Made by a program: the position numbers and the translations under genes | Shown here: piece by piece, positions 14,468-20,618 of the stretch | Layout of the letters: each line of letters starts with the position of its first letter | Numbering within the stretch: the first letter of the stretch is position 1 | Source of the DNA: a virus | DNA length: 23,907 nt | Direction: 5' to 3' (one strand) | Virus record (IMG/VR): IMGVR_UViG_3300047318_000108 | Coordinates: 1 to 23,907 of that record | Notes under the pieces: generated by a model | The model's input: only the letters and a program-made list of their open reading frames with translations | Told to the model about the DNA's origin: nothing | The model's database searches: none

Positions 14468-15008
14468 TTAAGAGAGCTCTAATTTCTTTTTCAATCTGAG
14501 TAATGTAGACGTTTGATAGGAGAGTGATCTTTCTCTTCTCTTCGTTGAGATGGTTCTCGTAGTCAAATAGATAGACCGGTGTCCATCCTGCTTTCTCTTC
14601 CACTGAGATGGAAGCGAACGTCTTAGGAGTCATAATCCAGTCTTTACGACGGATTGTATGAGGAGCGTCTCCACCTACGCCCGTGTATTCGTAGTGGTGG
14701 ACAGTTGACTTCGTTAGCTCAACATTACCATATGATGACTTGAGGTATGAATATAATTCTCTATAGCTTTTAGGCCAGTCACTTGGGATGTCCATGATGT
14801 TGTTTGGTAGACAGACTAACCACTCGAAGTCTGTGCTTCCATAATAGTCGAACGCGATAGTGTCTGGTCTCTCACCGTCTTTGATCGTGTAAGGATAGAA
14901 CACTTTGTACTGGTTGATGATGTCACGGATGAGTGAGAGCTTCACGAGGATGTTGCGAGACTCTGAACCTTCGTAGATGACCTTTGGAAGATACGTAAAA
15001 TATTCCAT
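14457..15008 (-). CDS. 53: Baseplate wedge protein gp53
   Basis: 183 residues (T4 gp53 is 196). The signature is YYGSTDFEWLVCLPNNIMDI followed by PSDWPKS, the conserved core of the gp53 family, preceded by ISNQY-like and PYTIKDGERPDTIAF segments that form the LysM-like fold. gp53 clamps neighbouring wedges around the hub together with gp25 and gp6. The start overlaps the gp48 stop as TAATG, and its end overlaps the hub gene by 11 bases, giving a tightly coupled gp48-gp53-hub unit. Confidence 0.88.
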   Translation of the reverse strand: MEYFTYLPKVIYEGSESRNILVKLSLIRDIINQYKVFYPYTIKDGERPDTIAFDYYGSTDFEWLVCLPNNIMDIPSDWPKSYRELYSYLKSSYGNVELTKSTVHHYEYTGVGGDAPHTIRRKDWIMTPKTFASISVEEKAGWTPVYLFDYENHLNEEKRKITLLSNVYITQIEKEIRALLNVK

Positions 15009-15811
15009 TATTGCTCTCCCTGCAGTCTGTTACGTGTTACAATACCGGTTTCGTTGAACGATATCTGAATTTCTACTTCTACAGGTGCACCTGAAGTGTA
15101 GAACACCATGCCTGTTCCTGAAGCGGTTGTTATGTTCATGTTTGAGATAAATGCTTTATAGTACTGTGGAAGGTACGCCTTTGACTCACCTTCAAAGTCT
15201 ACGTAGACTAGATCTGGATACTCAAGCGCGTAGCCGTGAGCAGACTCTTCTGGATACATGCGTTCACGGATAGTCTTGATGATGTTGTTAATTGTCTGTG
15301 ACTCTTCGAATGATCGAGCACTCATCTTCCACTGAAGGTTGAATGAACGGGTTTCGATACCATCAAAGAACGTAGTGGTGTGCGGGTTACGAACTACACC
15401 AGCTGTAATGTTTGACAGTGTTGTACGATCGTCGTTAAGCTTGACAGGTGATAGAGCTACTGCGCGGGCGATGTCTTTCATTGTACCATTTGATTGGAAA
15501 CTGTTATATGATTCCTTTAAGTTGTCAATCATCTTACCACCTGTGATGGCGTCAAGAAGATATGGTGCGTTACCAGCCAAGTCCATGTTATGAGTCTTCA
15601 TCTTGATGTTATGGTTTTCAGGGATGTTGACTGGAATTGGCAGTGTAATCGTAGCTGTAGTAGACTCTGTAGGATTAGAAGCTGGACTCTCACGGCTGTA
15701 TTTAACGAACCTAAGCACGGTGCGCTTAGTCGTTAGCATTGGTGGGTAAGTCAACGTCGTAGACTGTGTGTTCAGACGGCCTGATGTTGCGTTAGGATTT
15801 GAGGATGCCAT
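15008..15811 (-). CDS. 48: Baseplate tail-tube cap gp48-like protein
   Basis: 267 residues, shorter than T4 gp48 (364). The key stretch is VRNPHTTTFFDGIETRSFNL, QWKMSARSFEESQTINNIIK, TIRERMYPE: strand-turn-helix typical of the gp48 family, in which the NP..T..F.G...R.F pattern is shared by many T4-like phages. The C-terminal part (AYLPQYYKAFISNMNITTAS, PVEVEIQISFNE) is a tail-tube-like strand set. The protein forms a ring on top of the hub on which the tube starts. AGGA lies upstream of ATG 15811. The gene sits directly before gp53, to which it is coupled. Confidence 0.8.
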   Translation of the reverse strand: MASSNPNATSGRLNTQSTTLTYPPMLTTKRTVLRFVKYSRESPASNPTESTTATITLPIPVNIPENHNIKMKTHNMDLAGNAPYLLDAITGGKMIDNLKESYNSFQSNGTMKDIARAVALSPVKLNDDRTTLSNITAGVVRNPHTTTFFDGIETRSFNLQWKMSARSFEESQTINNIIKTIRERMYPEESAHGYALEYPDLVYVDFEGESKAYLPQYYKAFISNMNITTASGTGMVFYTSGAPVEVEIQISFNETGIVTRNRLQGEQ

Positions 15812-15812
15812 T

Positions 15813-16421
15813 TTATGTCCTAATCTTTGATAGTGAGTCTGTCCAGACCTTTGTTTGTGTAGCCTTTTGGAAGCGAGCGAGTGGTAAAAAGAGTACGTAA
15901 TCCCATTCAGTGATGTCTACCTCAATGAAGTTAGACTGTACATGTGAGTAGAGGTAACGCTTAATGCAAGGCTTGAAGTATTTCATCTTAGCAGTATTCT
16001 TAAGGATTTGGTAAGAAATCTGCAGCTTTGAAGTCTTATCATACTTATCATTGTTGAGTGTGTCGTACAGCGCATCCATCAACCTGGCTCTATGCATAGG
16101 TGGAAGGTAGTGAAGGTTGATACCAAGGAAACCGTCTTTGTAGAACTCAAGAGGAAACACAGCGGGAAACTTATCCCAATAAGGAAGAGTGGCCTTGTGC
16201 TTAGCGTCATAGAAATAAAGCATCAGCTTACCAGGTGTAGGAACTGTAACGTAATTCTTCTGTGCTTTCTTAGAGTTAGCAAGACGATTCACATTGACGT
16301 TACGAGACACAGCCATCATAGCTTTATCTCGTAGGAAGTCCTTTATCTGATCATCACCAAACTTGGCTGATGTAGTGTTCTGTGCATCTGCTAATGCTTT
16401 TTGAAAGAGAATTGATGCCAT
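15813..16421 (-). CDS. Conserved T4-like virion protein of unknown role
   Basis: 202 residues. The central stretch PGKLMLYFYDAKHKATLPYW, DKFPAVFPLEFYKDGFLGIN, LHYLPPMHRARLMDAL matches, from memory, a conserved protein found near tail and baseplate genes in several T4-like phages of marine and soil bacteria; I know no experimentally assigned function. The N-terminus is helical (FQKALADAQNTTSAKF) and the C-terminus forms strands (FIEVDITEWDYVLFLPLARF). One base separates it from gp48, and it overlaps the stop of the ADP-ribosyltransferase-like gene (TAATG), so it belongs to the late tail operon. Confidence 0.75.
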   Translation of the reverse strand: MASILFQKALADAQNTTSAKFGDDQIKDFLRDKAMMAVSRNVNVNRLANSKKAQKNYVTVPTPGKLMLYFYDAKHKATLPYWDKFPAVFPLEFYKDGFLGINLHYLPPMHRARLMDALYDTLNNDKYDKTSKLQISYQILKNTAKMKYFKPCIKRYLYSHVQSNFIEVDITEWDYVLFLPLARFQKATQTKVWTDSLSKIRT

Positions 16422-17122
16422 TACTTAAGGAGACCATAAATGAGTGCTATATCCGTTGGTAAGAGCACCTTTTCTACCTTGTAAGTTGAACTCTCTGAGA
16501 ACCTAATGACCTCAGATTCGTCGTTACCAAGGTTATGACTTCCTAGATAGTTTGTGAAGTCAGTGTTAAAGATGAGCTCATTTTTGTGCTTAGAAGGATC
16601 TATCTGATAGACGACTGGAATCTCATCCTCTTCTCTGAGCTTATCCCATCTTTTGACTACAGCTTTCATATCGATATTCCAGCCTTCACCCTCTTCGTAA
16701 GCAAAAATCAATGCAATTGTAACGTCTTCAGTCCATGACTGAACGTGGGCTTTAGATTGATATGTTACATTTGTAGCCTCAACGAAATCTGTACCTTTAT
16801 ATCCAAAAGGAGAAGCTTTAAAGCTGAGCTTTTTGATTATGTTCCAATCCATCTTAGAACCACGATATAGAGTTCTTCCACTTGGTACTAGAATATCTTT
16901 GTACTTATCTTTGCACTTAGCAAGTTCTTCAAGCTTTGCTAGAAGGTCTTTTTTTTCTTTACGCATACTGGCACCGCGAATGAACATCTCGATAGTCTGG
17001 AACATAGATTTCTCGGTTACAGTGTCAGGTTCACCCTTGTTCCTGAAGGTGCCAAAAAGGTACTTGCCGAACTCTTGGTCGCAATTAGTTGAACCCTCAC
17101 AGATGAACTCTTTAAATCTCAT
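16421..17122 (-). CDS. ADP-ribosyltransferase with capsid-targeting-like N-terminus
   Basis: 233 residues from the ATG at 17120-17122 that overlaps the gp4 stop (ATGA); the longer frame to 17149 runs inside gp4 and is rejected. The R-S-E triad is complete: LYRG with Arg87; QSWTEDVTIALIFA with Ser129-Trp-Thr131; DESEVIRF with Glu202-x-Glu204, the E-x-E that in this family marks arginine-type (or broader) mono-ADP-ribosylation using NAD+. A strand VVYQID (170-175) lies between. The N-terminus MRFKEFICE|G is nearly the T4 capsid-targeting sequence MKTYQEFIAE|A, including an I-x-E|G protease site. I infer a head-packaged, injected effector like T4 Alt, though it is much smaller than Alt (682 residues). 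It shares pattern but little identity with the gene at 3761. Confidence 0.8.
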   Translation of the reverse strand: MRFKEFICEGSTNCDQEFGKYLFGTFRNKGEPDTVTEKSMFQTIEMFIRGASMRKEKKDLLAKLEELAKCKDKYKDILVPSGRTLYRGSKMDWNIIKKLSFKASPFGYKGTDFVEATNVTYQSKAHVQSWTEDVTIALIFAYEEGEGWNIDMKAVVKRWDKLREEDEIPVVYQIDPSKHKNELIFNTDFTNYLGSHNLGNDESEVIRFSESSTYKVEKVLLPTDIALIYGLLK

Positions 17123-17571
17123 AACGCGCCTATATCCTTCTCGGTCCACACTTGAAATTCCCAGCCCTTAGCAGCGGCCAATTTCTGAGCAGATGCCCAC
17201 TTAGCTTGATTGACTCCATAGGTTATAACCTCTGTGATGTATCTCTTCTTATGCATTCCCTTTTTGAGGACAGGAGGTACACATTGCTTAGAAGGTTTAA
17301 CTTCTACGATAAGTACACGAATGTTTCCGTCTTTGGTCTTGCACTTAATGTAGAAATCTATGAAGTATCTGTGATATTTATTATCTTTGGGTGAGAGATA
17401 CGAAACTACAACACCTTCAGAACCCCATTCGAGAACGTCTGGGTGTAGGTCTAACTTGCTCATAACACTAAGTTCCCATCCTGATCGATATACAGGTGGG
17501 TTCTTTGTAATGTTACCTTTGTACTTTTCTGGGTGTTTGGGTCTGAAGACCCCCTGTTTGTATTTTGCCAT
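17119..17571 (-). CDS. 4: Head completion protein gp4 (nuclease fold)
   Basis: 150 residues, the same length as T4 gp4 (also called gp50/65). Matching segments in order: PKHPEKYKGN near residue 12, YRSGWELSVMSKLDLHPDVL (28-47), EWGSEGVVVSYLSPKDNKYH, RYFIDFYIK, LIVEVKPSKQ, TYGVNQAKWASAQ. Asp72 and E90-V-K92 form a PD-(D/E)xK nuclease site. In T4 this protein finishes DNA-filled heads so that tails can join. I use ATG 17569-17571; the 17589 start would add six residues with no better ribosome site. It overlaps the ADP-ribosyltransferase gene and lies just downstream of a late-type promoter candidate at 17602-17609. Confidence 0.92.
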   Translation of the reverse strand: MAKYKQGVFRPKHPEKYKGNITKNPPVYRSGWELSVMSKLDLHPDVLEWGSEGVVVSYLSPKDNKYHRYFIDFYIKCKTKDGNIRVLIVEVKPSKQCVPPVLKKGMHKKRYITEVITYGVNQAKWASAQKLAAAKGWEFQVWTEKDIGAL

Positions 17572-17578
17572 ATTACCA

Positions 17579-17586
17579 CTAAATAT
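17579..17586 (+). promoter_or_regulatory. Late-type promoter candidate, CTAAATAT
   Basis: Plus-strand CTAAATAT, 32 bases before the TTG start of the tail-tube-fold gene. It is the same octamer as at 9464-9471 (minus strand) and forms an inverted pair with 17602-17609, so transcription can leave this 47-base gap in both directions. Confidence 0.6.
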
Positions 17587-17601
17587 CAATGAATCTCAAG
17601 A

Positions 17602-17609
17602 ATATTTAG
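17602..17609 (-). promoter_or_regulatory. Late-type promoter candidate, CTAAATAT (divergent partner)
   Basis: Minus-strand CTAAATAT, 30 bases before the gp4 start codon. It would drive gp4, the ADP-ribosyltransferase, the 202-residue protein, gp48, gp53 and the hub. Fifteen bases separate it from the plus-strand copy at 17579-17586. Confidence 0.6.
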
Positions 17610-17618
17610 GAAGTAAAC

Positions 17619-18326
17619 TTGTCAAACATAAATGATATTCTAGCAACGATCAATAAGTTGGGAGGACTCGCCAAACCTAATAGGTTTGCTGTACAAATTA
17701 CTGCACCTACAACTATGGCTTCAGCTGCGAGAGACCTAGTTTATTTATGCGATACTGTCAATCTTCCTGACATACAGTTCCAGACAGAAGACATCAAGAA
17801 CAAAGGCTACGGTCTATCTGAAAAGAGACCAGTTGGTGTAACTTTTGGTGACGTTACAGCAACATTCTTCATTGACAACAATGGTGTCTCACTTCGTTTC
17901 TTCCAGACTTGGGTATCAAGAGTATTCTCATTTAACACTTCATTGAGTGACAAGAAGATCAATGGTCTGTCTGCAGAGTCTTACAATTATCCTGCTGACT
18001 ACTCTGGTACAGTTCAGATTGCTTTCATGAATGACTCTAATCAAAACATTATCGTCTACACCCTTGAAGATGCTTATCCTACCCATATCGGCGGTGTGAC
18101 TCTAGGATGGGAGCAGAACGATCAACACGCTAAGCTGCCCGTTACGTTCGCTTATAAGACATATACGACCTATCAAGGTACAGTGTACGGTGAGTCTGAC
18201 TCCTATATCACAGACAACCCATCTGTGCAGACAACTACTGACTACAGAAACATGTCTCTTCTCAACACACTAAATAATCCAAATATCAATGACGTTGTCG
18301 CGCGGAATGCATTTACTTTAATATAA
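17619..18326 (+). CDS. Tail-tube-fold protein (gp19/gp54 family)
   Basis: 235 residues from a TTG start at 17619, fixed by AGGAAG five bases upstream. The order of elements is that of T4-type tube proteins: AKPNRFAVQITAP, YLCDTVNLPDIQFQTEDI, SEKRPVGVTFGDVTATFFID, then YTLEDAYPTHIGGVTLGWEQ and a final strand LPVTFAYKTYTTY (compare the LP.....K.PVG, WPTNVG.L.LDW and .VTLAL elements of gp19). It is longer than gp19 (163) and shorter than gp54 (320). It may be the tube initiator gp54 or the tube subunit itself; location among baseplate genes favours the former. It is followed after nine bases by the gp26-family gene. Confidence 0.75.
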   Translation: MSNINDILATINKLGGLAKPNRFAVQITAPTTMASAARDLVYLCDTVNLPDIQFQTEDIKNKGYGLSEKRPVGVTFGDVTATFFIDNNGVSLRFFQTWVSRVFSFNTSLSDKKINGLSAESYNYPADYSGTVQIAFMNDSNQNIIVYTLEDAYPTHIGGVTLGWEQNDQHAKLPVTFAYKTYTTYQGTVYGESDSYITDNPSVQTTTDYRNMSLLNTLNNPNINDVVARNAFTLI

Positions 18327-18335
18327 GGATTTAAA

Positions 18336-19064
18336 ATGGCTTTACCTATTGTTAAGCAACCAGTTTACGAAATTTTCCTACATTCACTTAAGAAGACTAC
18401 TACATTCAGACCTTACACTACTGGTGAAGAGAAGATCCTAATGATGGTATCTAACTCTGACGACCCTAAATTCGTTGTCAACAACATCCGTAAGGTTCTA
18501 GGTGCTTGTCTTACTGACCCATCTATTGACATCAACACCATTGCTTCTTATGACATCGAAAATCTTCTAATCAAAATTAGAGCTAAGTCAAGTGGTGAAA
18601 CACTAAAGCTTACCTACAAAGATGAGGATGACAAGACAAAGTATCCACTTGAGATCGACCTAGACTCTCTTGACGTTATTTTCAATGAAGAGCATGTCTA
18701 CAAGATCGAGATCACCGATAAGATCGGCATCATCATGAAGGACCTTAACTTCGATCGTATGATGTACTTCCAAGAGAAGGTTCTCAGAGAAAAGAAGAAG
18801 AAAGATATGAAGGAACTTCAGGTAGAAGTTTCATTCGAGACCATGCTTGATTGCATCGAGTCACTCTACGACGAGAACGAAGTCTACAAAGTCGGTGAGA
18901 ACACAACTCGTGAAGAGGTTACTGAGTTCATTAACGCTCAGGTTGGCATCTCACCACGTCTTTATAAGTTCGTTGAGACTATGCCTGCAGTGAAGTACCA
19001 AACAACTCTACCAAATGGTAAGTTCGTTGAGATAAAGGACATCAAAAGTTTTTTAGCGTCTTAA
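18336..19064 (+). CDS. 26: gp26-family baseplate hub assembly protein (zero-frame product)
   Basis: 242 residues; AAGGA precedes the ATG. The N-terminal domain matches the T4 gp26 family (T4_baseplate): VYEIFLHSLKKTTTFRPYTT, GEEKILMMV, VVNNIRKVLGACL, IENLLIKIRAKSSGE, YPLEIDLDSLDV, then KIEITDKIGIIMKDLNFDRM. In T4, gp26 is needed for baseplate hub assembly but is not clearly part of the finished particle, so it acts as a catalyst or chaperone. The frame ends DIKSFLAS-stop. Four codons before the stop is T_TTT_TTA (19049-19055), and a second frame follows in the -1 register, see the separate entries. Directly following a tail-tube-fold gene, the layout recalls the G/GT tail chaperones of lambda. 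Confidence 0.88.
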   Translation: MALPIVKQPVYEIFLHSLKKTTTFRPYTTGEEKILMMVSNSDDPKFVVNNIRKVLGACLTDPSIDINTIASYDIENLLIKIRAKSSGETLKLTYKDEDDKTKYPLEIDLDSLDVIFNEEHVYKIEITDKIGIIMKDLNFDRMMYFQEKVLREKKKKDMKELQVEVSFETMLDCIESLYDENEVYKVGENTTREEVTEFINAQVGISPRLYKFVETMPAVKYQTTLPNGKFVEIKDIKSFLAS

Positions 19065-19088
19065 TAGATACTGACTTCGCTCAGTATT
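19036..19088 (+). promoter_or_regulatory. Candidate programmed -1 frameshift signal
   Basis: Three elements lie in order. First, a Shine-Dalgarno-like AGGA (19036-19039). Nine bases later comes the classical slippery heptamer T_TTT_TTA in the gp26 reading frame (19049-19055). Then, after an 11-12-base spacer holding the zero-frame stop, comes a hairpin ATACTGA (19068-19074) / TCAGTAT (19081-19087), plus a G-U pair, with a six-base loop. E. coli dnaX uses the same order of elements. The hairpin spacer is a little longer than usual. Confidence 0.7.
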
Positions 19089-19234
19089 ACAAGGTTCTAT
19101 TCCTCTTAAAGGAACATCATCATTTCTCTGTAGATGAGTATGAGAACCTTGTTCCTTATGAGAGGGATATCTTGATGTCCTTGATTATGGAAGAGATTGA
19201 GGCTAAGAAGTTAGCTCAACAACAAAAACATTAA
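19055..19234 (+). CDS. C-terminal extension of the gp26-family protein made by -1 frameshift
   Basis: After slipping at 19049-19055 the ribosome would read AGC at 19055 and continue for 59 residues (SVLIDTDFAQYYKVLFLLKE...VPYERDILMSLIMEEIEAKK...QQQKH) to TAA 19232-19234, giving a 299-residue fusion. The extension is clearly protein-like: hydrophobic and charged residues alternate as in helices, and the codon style fits the neighbours. It has no ATG, GTG or TTG before its last 20 or so residues, so it can hardly be translated on its own. The open frame begins upstream inside gp26 (19031). The short helical tail with a Y-E-R-D core parallels the T part of GT-type tail chaperones in function, by position; sequence homology is not claimed. 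It ends four bases inside the convergent gene at 19231. Confidence 0.7.
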   Translation, partial: SVLIDTDFAQYYKVLFLLKEHHHFSVDEYENLVPYERDILMSLIMEEIEAKKLAQQQKH

Positions 19235-19251
19235 AGGTCTGCGAACAGACC
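19223..19251 (-). terminator. UUCG-loop terminator overlapping a gene end
   Basis: On the minus strand GGTCTG-TTCG-CAGACC (19251-19236) is a perfect six-base stem closed as G(UUCG)C, followed by TTTAATGTTTTTG. UUCG hairpins followed by U-rich tracts are typical T4 terminators. The stem encodes the last codons of the 19231-19395 gene. On the plus strand the same hairpin follows the frameshift product's stop but has no U run. Confidence 0.6.
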
Positions 19252-19395
19252 GTCATCTGCATAATCTGTATATTCATTGAGCTCGAGGATTCTGTTCTCG
19301 AGCTCTTCTATTTGTTCTTGCTGCTTCTCGATAATATGGAGAGCAACCTCAAGCTTGTATTGCAATTCGAGCGATGCATCTTCTGTCATGGTCAT
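19231..19395 (-). CDS. Small acidic coiled-coil protein
   Basis: 54 residues, MTMTEDASLELQYKLEVALH..., with AAGGAT upstream of ATG 19395 (ATG 19389 is an alternative). Residues ~9-40 make one long amphipathic helix with leucine/isoleucine spacing (LEVALHIIEKQQEQIEELEN), likely a coiled coil. The end is acidic (DYADDGLFADL). It is the last gene of the NAD/DexA operon, two bases after the 140-residue gene; the terminator hairpin lies within its last codons. Function unknown. Confidence 0.65.
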   Translation of the reverse strand: MTMTEDASLELQYKLEVALHIIEKQQEQIEELENRILELNEYTDYADDGLFADL

Positions 19396-19396
19396 T

Positions 19397-19819
19397 TTAC
19401 AAATATCCTTTAAAGAGTCTCTTAAATTTACGATTATCTTCGTCTCGTTCGTAATCGAACTGCTTCTTATTGGCGATGTTGACTACATCAAGAGCGGCAT
19501 CAATAAACCTCTTGATCTCATAACGATTTGCATAGTCGCTTGCATGTACGTTAACCAGCTTGAACCCATAATTGTAGCGGTGACAGTAACTCATTTTAAC
19601 ATGGACGTCAATAAAATACTCAGTGTTCTTAACCCAATATTTCCAACCATCTTTCCTCAAGTCTATTTTCATGACCATGTGTTGTGCTTTAGAGTTGGGG
19701 AAGTCAAAGCAAAGAACAGGTGGCGCTCCATGCTTTGAAACACTTATTCTGCTTTGGAACTTATATTCAGCCATAAGTTTGGCGATAGTTTCCAGTATTA
19801 AATCCTGGCTGACAGTCAT
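19397..19819 (-). CDS. Unknown protein in the dexA operon
   Basis: 140 residues, MTVSQDLILETIAKLMAEYK..., one base after the dexA stop with a weak GAG ribosome site. A strand-rich middle (PPVLCFDFPNSKAQHMVMKI, EYFIDVHVKMSYCHRYNYGF) is followed by a helical end (RYEIKRFIDAALDVVNIANK) and a basic tail. No catalytic motif is recognised. Linkage with dexA suggests a role in DNA or nucleotide metabolism, by position only. Confidence 0.7.
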   Translation of the reverse strand: MTVSQDLILETIAKLMAEYKFQSRISVSKHGAPPVLCFDFPNSKAQHMVMKIDLRKDGWKYWVKNTEYFIDVHVKMSYCHRYNYGFKLVNVHASDYANRYEIKRFIDAALDVVNIANKKQFDYERDEDNRKFKRLFKGYL

Positions 19820-19820
19820 T

Positions 19821-20438
19821 TTAAAACTCTTTCGCGCAAAGTTGGAGTCTTAGAATATCATAAGCAACGTCATGGATTGGATCATGCTTCCTAAATCGCT
19901 TCTGTAGCTCAGCACGTTCTGCATCACCTGTTGCAGGCATGAAACCTAGGTCCTTGACTGTGAAGCCAGTCTTAGTATCAAGATATGTACGAATATCGCG
20001 CACAGCCCAATAAGGATAGATGTTGTTAACGTTATCGCCGACATCGCGAGCAATACGAGCGATGATAGGAATGTCAAAGTTGTTACCACGACTCCATACA
20101 CGAACAATTTTGCGTCCTTTAACATATTCTTTTAGGTTCTCAACGAACTGTACGAGTGAGATGTCTTTAGCTGGATCCGGCTTGATGCACTTACGGATAT
20201 CCTTATCCTGTTGGGACCACCACTCAAGCGTTGCAGGTTCAATGACATAGCCATACTTCTCCTTTTGTTCCATCACATCGAACTTATCCATTTTGATCTT
20301 ACCCAAGAGTTCGTCAAGTGTGTAACCTGGATCCGTGTTAAATGTATTCCATTCGAAAATAGTGTAAGCACATGAAACAGCTACACACTGGTTTGTATCG
20401 ACGCCTAGCGTCTCAAAGTCCAATACTAAATCGCTCAT
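19821..20438 (-). CDS. dexA: DexA-like 3'-5' exonuclease
   Basis: 205 residues (T4 DexA 227). It has all DEDDh exonuclease motifs: Exo I LDFETLG with Asp7/Glu9; Exo II SRGNNFDIPII with Asp122; Exo III HDPIHDVAYDIL with His189 and Asp194. It also shares the DexA-specific WW.Q and YWAVRDIRTYLD elements (T4: FWNQRDIRT; HDSIHDCAKDIL). DexA degrades DNA from 3' ends and is thought to help in DNA turnover, repair or host DNA breakdown. It acts in the cytoplasm with two divalent metal ions. The ATG overlaps the stop of the 59-residue gene (TAATG), so it is translated with the operon led by nadV. Confidence 0.9.
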   Translation of the reverse strand: MSDLVLDFETLGVDTNQCVAVSCAYTIFEWNTFNTDPGYTLDELLGKIKMDKFDVMEQKEKYGYVIEPATLEWWSQQDKDIRKCIKPDPAKDISLVQFVENLKEYVKGRKIVRVWSRGNNFDIPIIARIARDVGDNVNNIYPYWAVRDIRTYLDTKTGFTVKDLGFMPATGDAERAELQKRFRKHDPIHDVAYDILRLQLCAKEF

Positions 20439-20617
20439 TAGTTAAATTTCTTCTTGTTGAGTTGTACGCCGGCAAGTTCGTATGCAAGTTTAATGTCTGG
20501 ATCTTCTGCTTGGTCGGCATAGTGAAAATGGATATCTGCTAATAGATCGAGCATCTCATCAATAGAGTGCTCAATTGCGTACTGAACAATCTTGTCAGCC
20601 AATTCCTGTTTAGTCAT
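20438..20617 (-). CDS. Small helical unknown protein
   Basis: 59 residues, MTKQELADKIVQYAIEHSID..., ending VQLNKKKFN. GGAG lies upstream of ATG 20617, and the stop overlaps dexA's ATG. It is almost wholly helical and acidic in the middle (DEMLDLLADIHFHYADQAED). It is a single-domain protein with no known family. The open frame fills the space between natV and dexA exactly, which is strong support for a real gene. Confidence 0.75.
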   Translation of the reverse strand: MTKQELADKIVQYAIEHSIDEMLDLLADIHFHYADQAEDPDIKLAYELAGVQLNKKKFN

Positions 20618-20618
20618 T

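Noticed and set aside
17123-17149. N-terminal extension of the ADP-ribosyltransferase gene
   Set aside because: It would bury the capsid-targeting-like leader and overlap gp4 further; ATG 17122 is coupled to the gp4 stop.
18270-18277. CTAAATAA inside the tail-tube-fold gene as a promoter for the gp26-family gene
   Set aside because: It lies in codons for LNTLNNPN and is not an exact octamer; the short gap and coupling explain gp26 expression without it.
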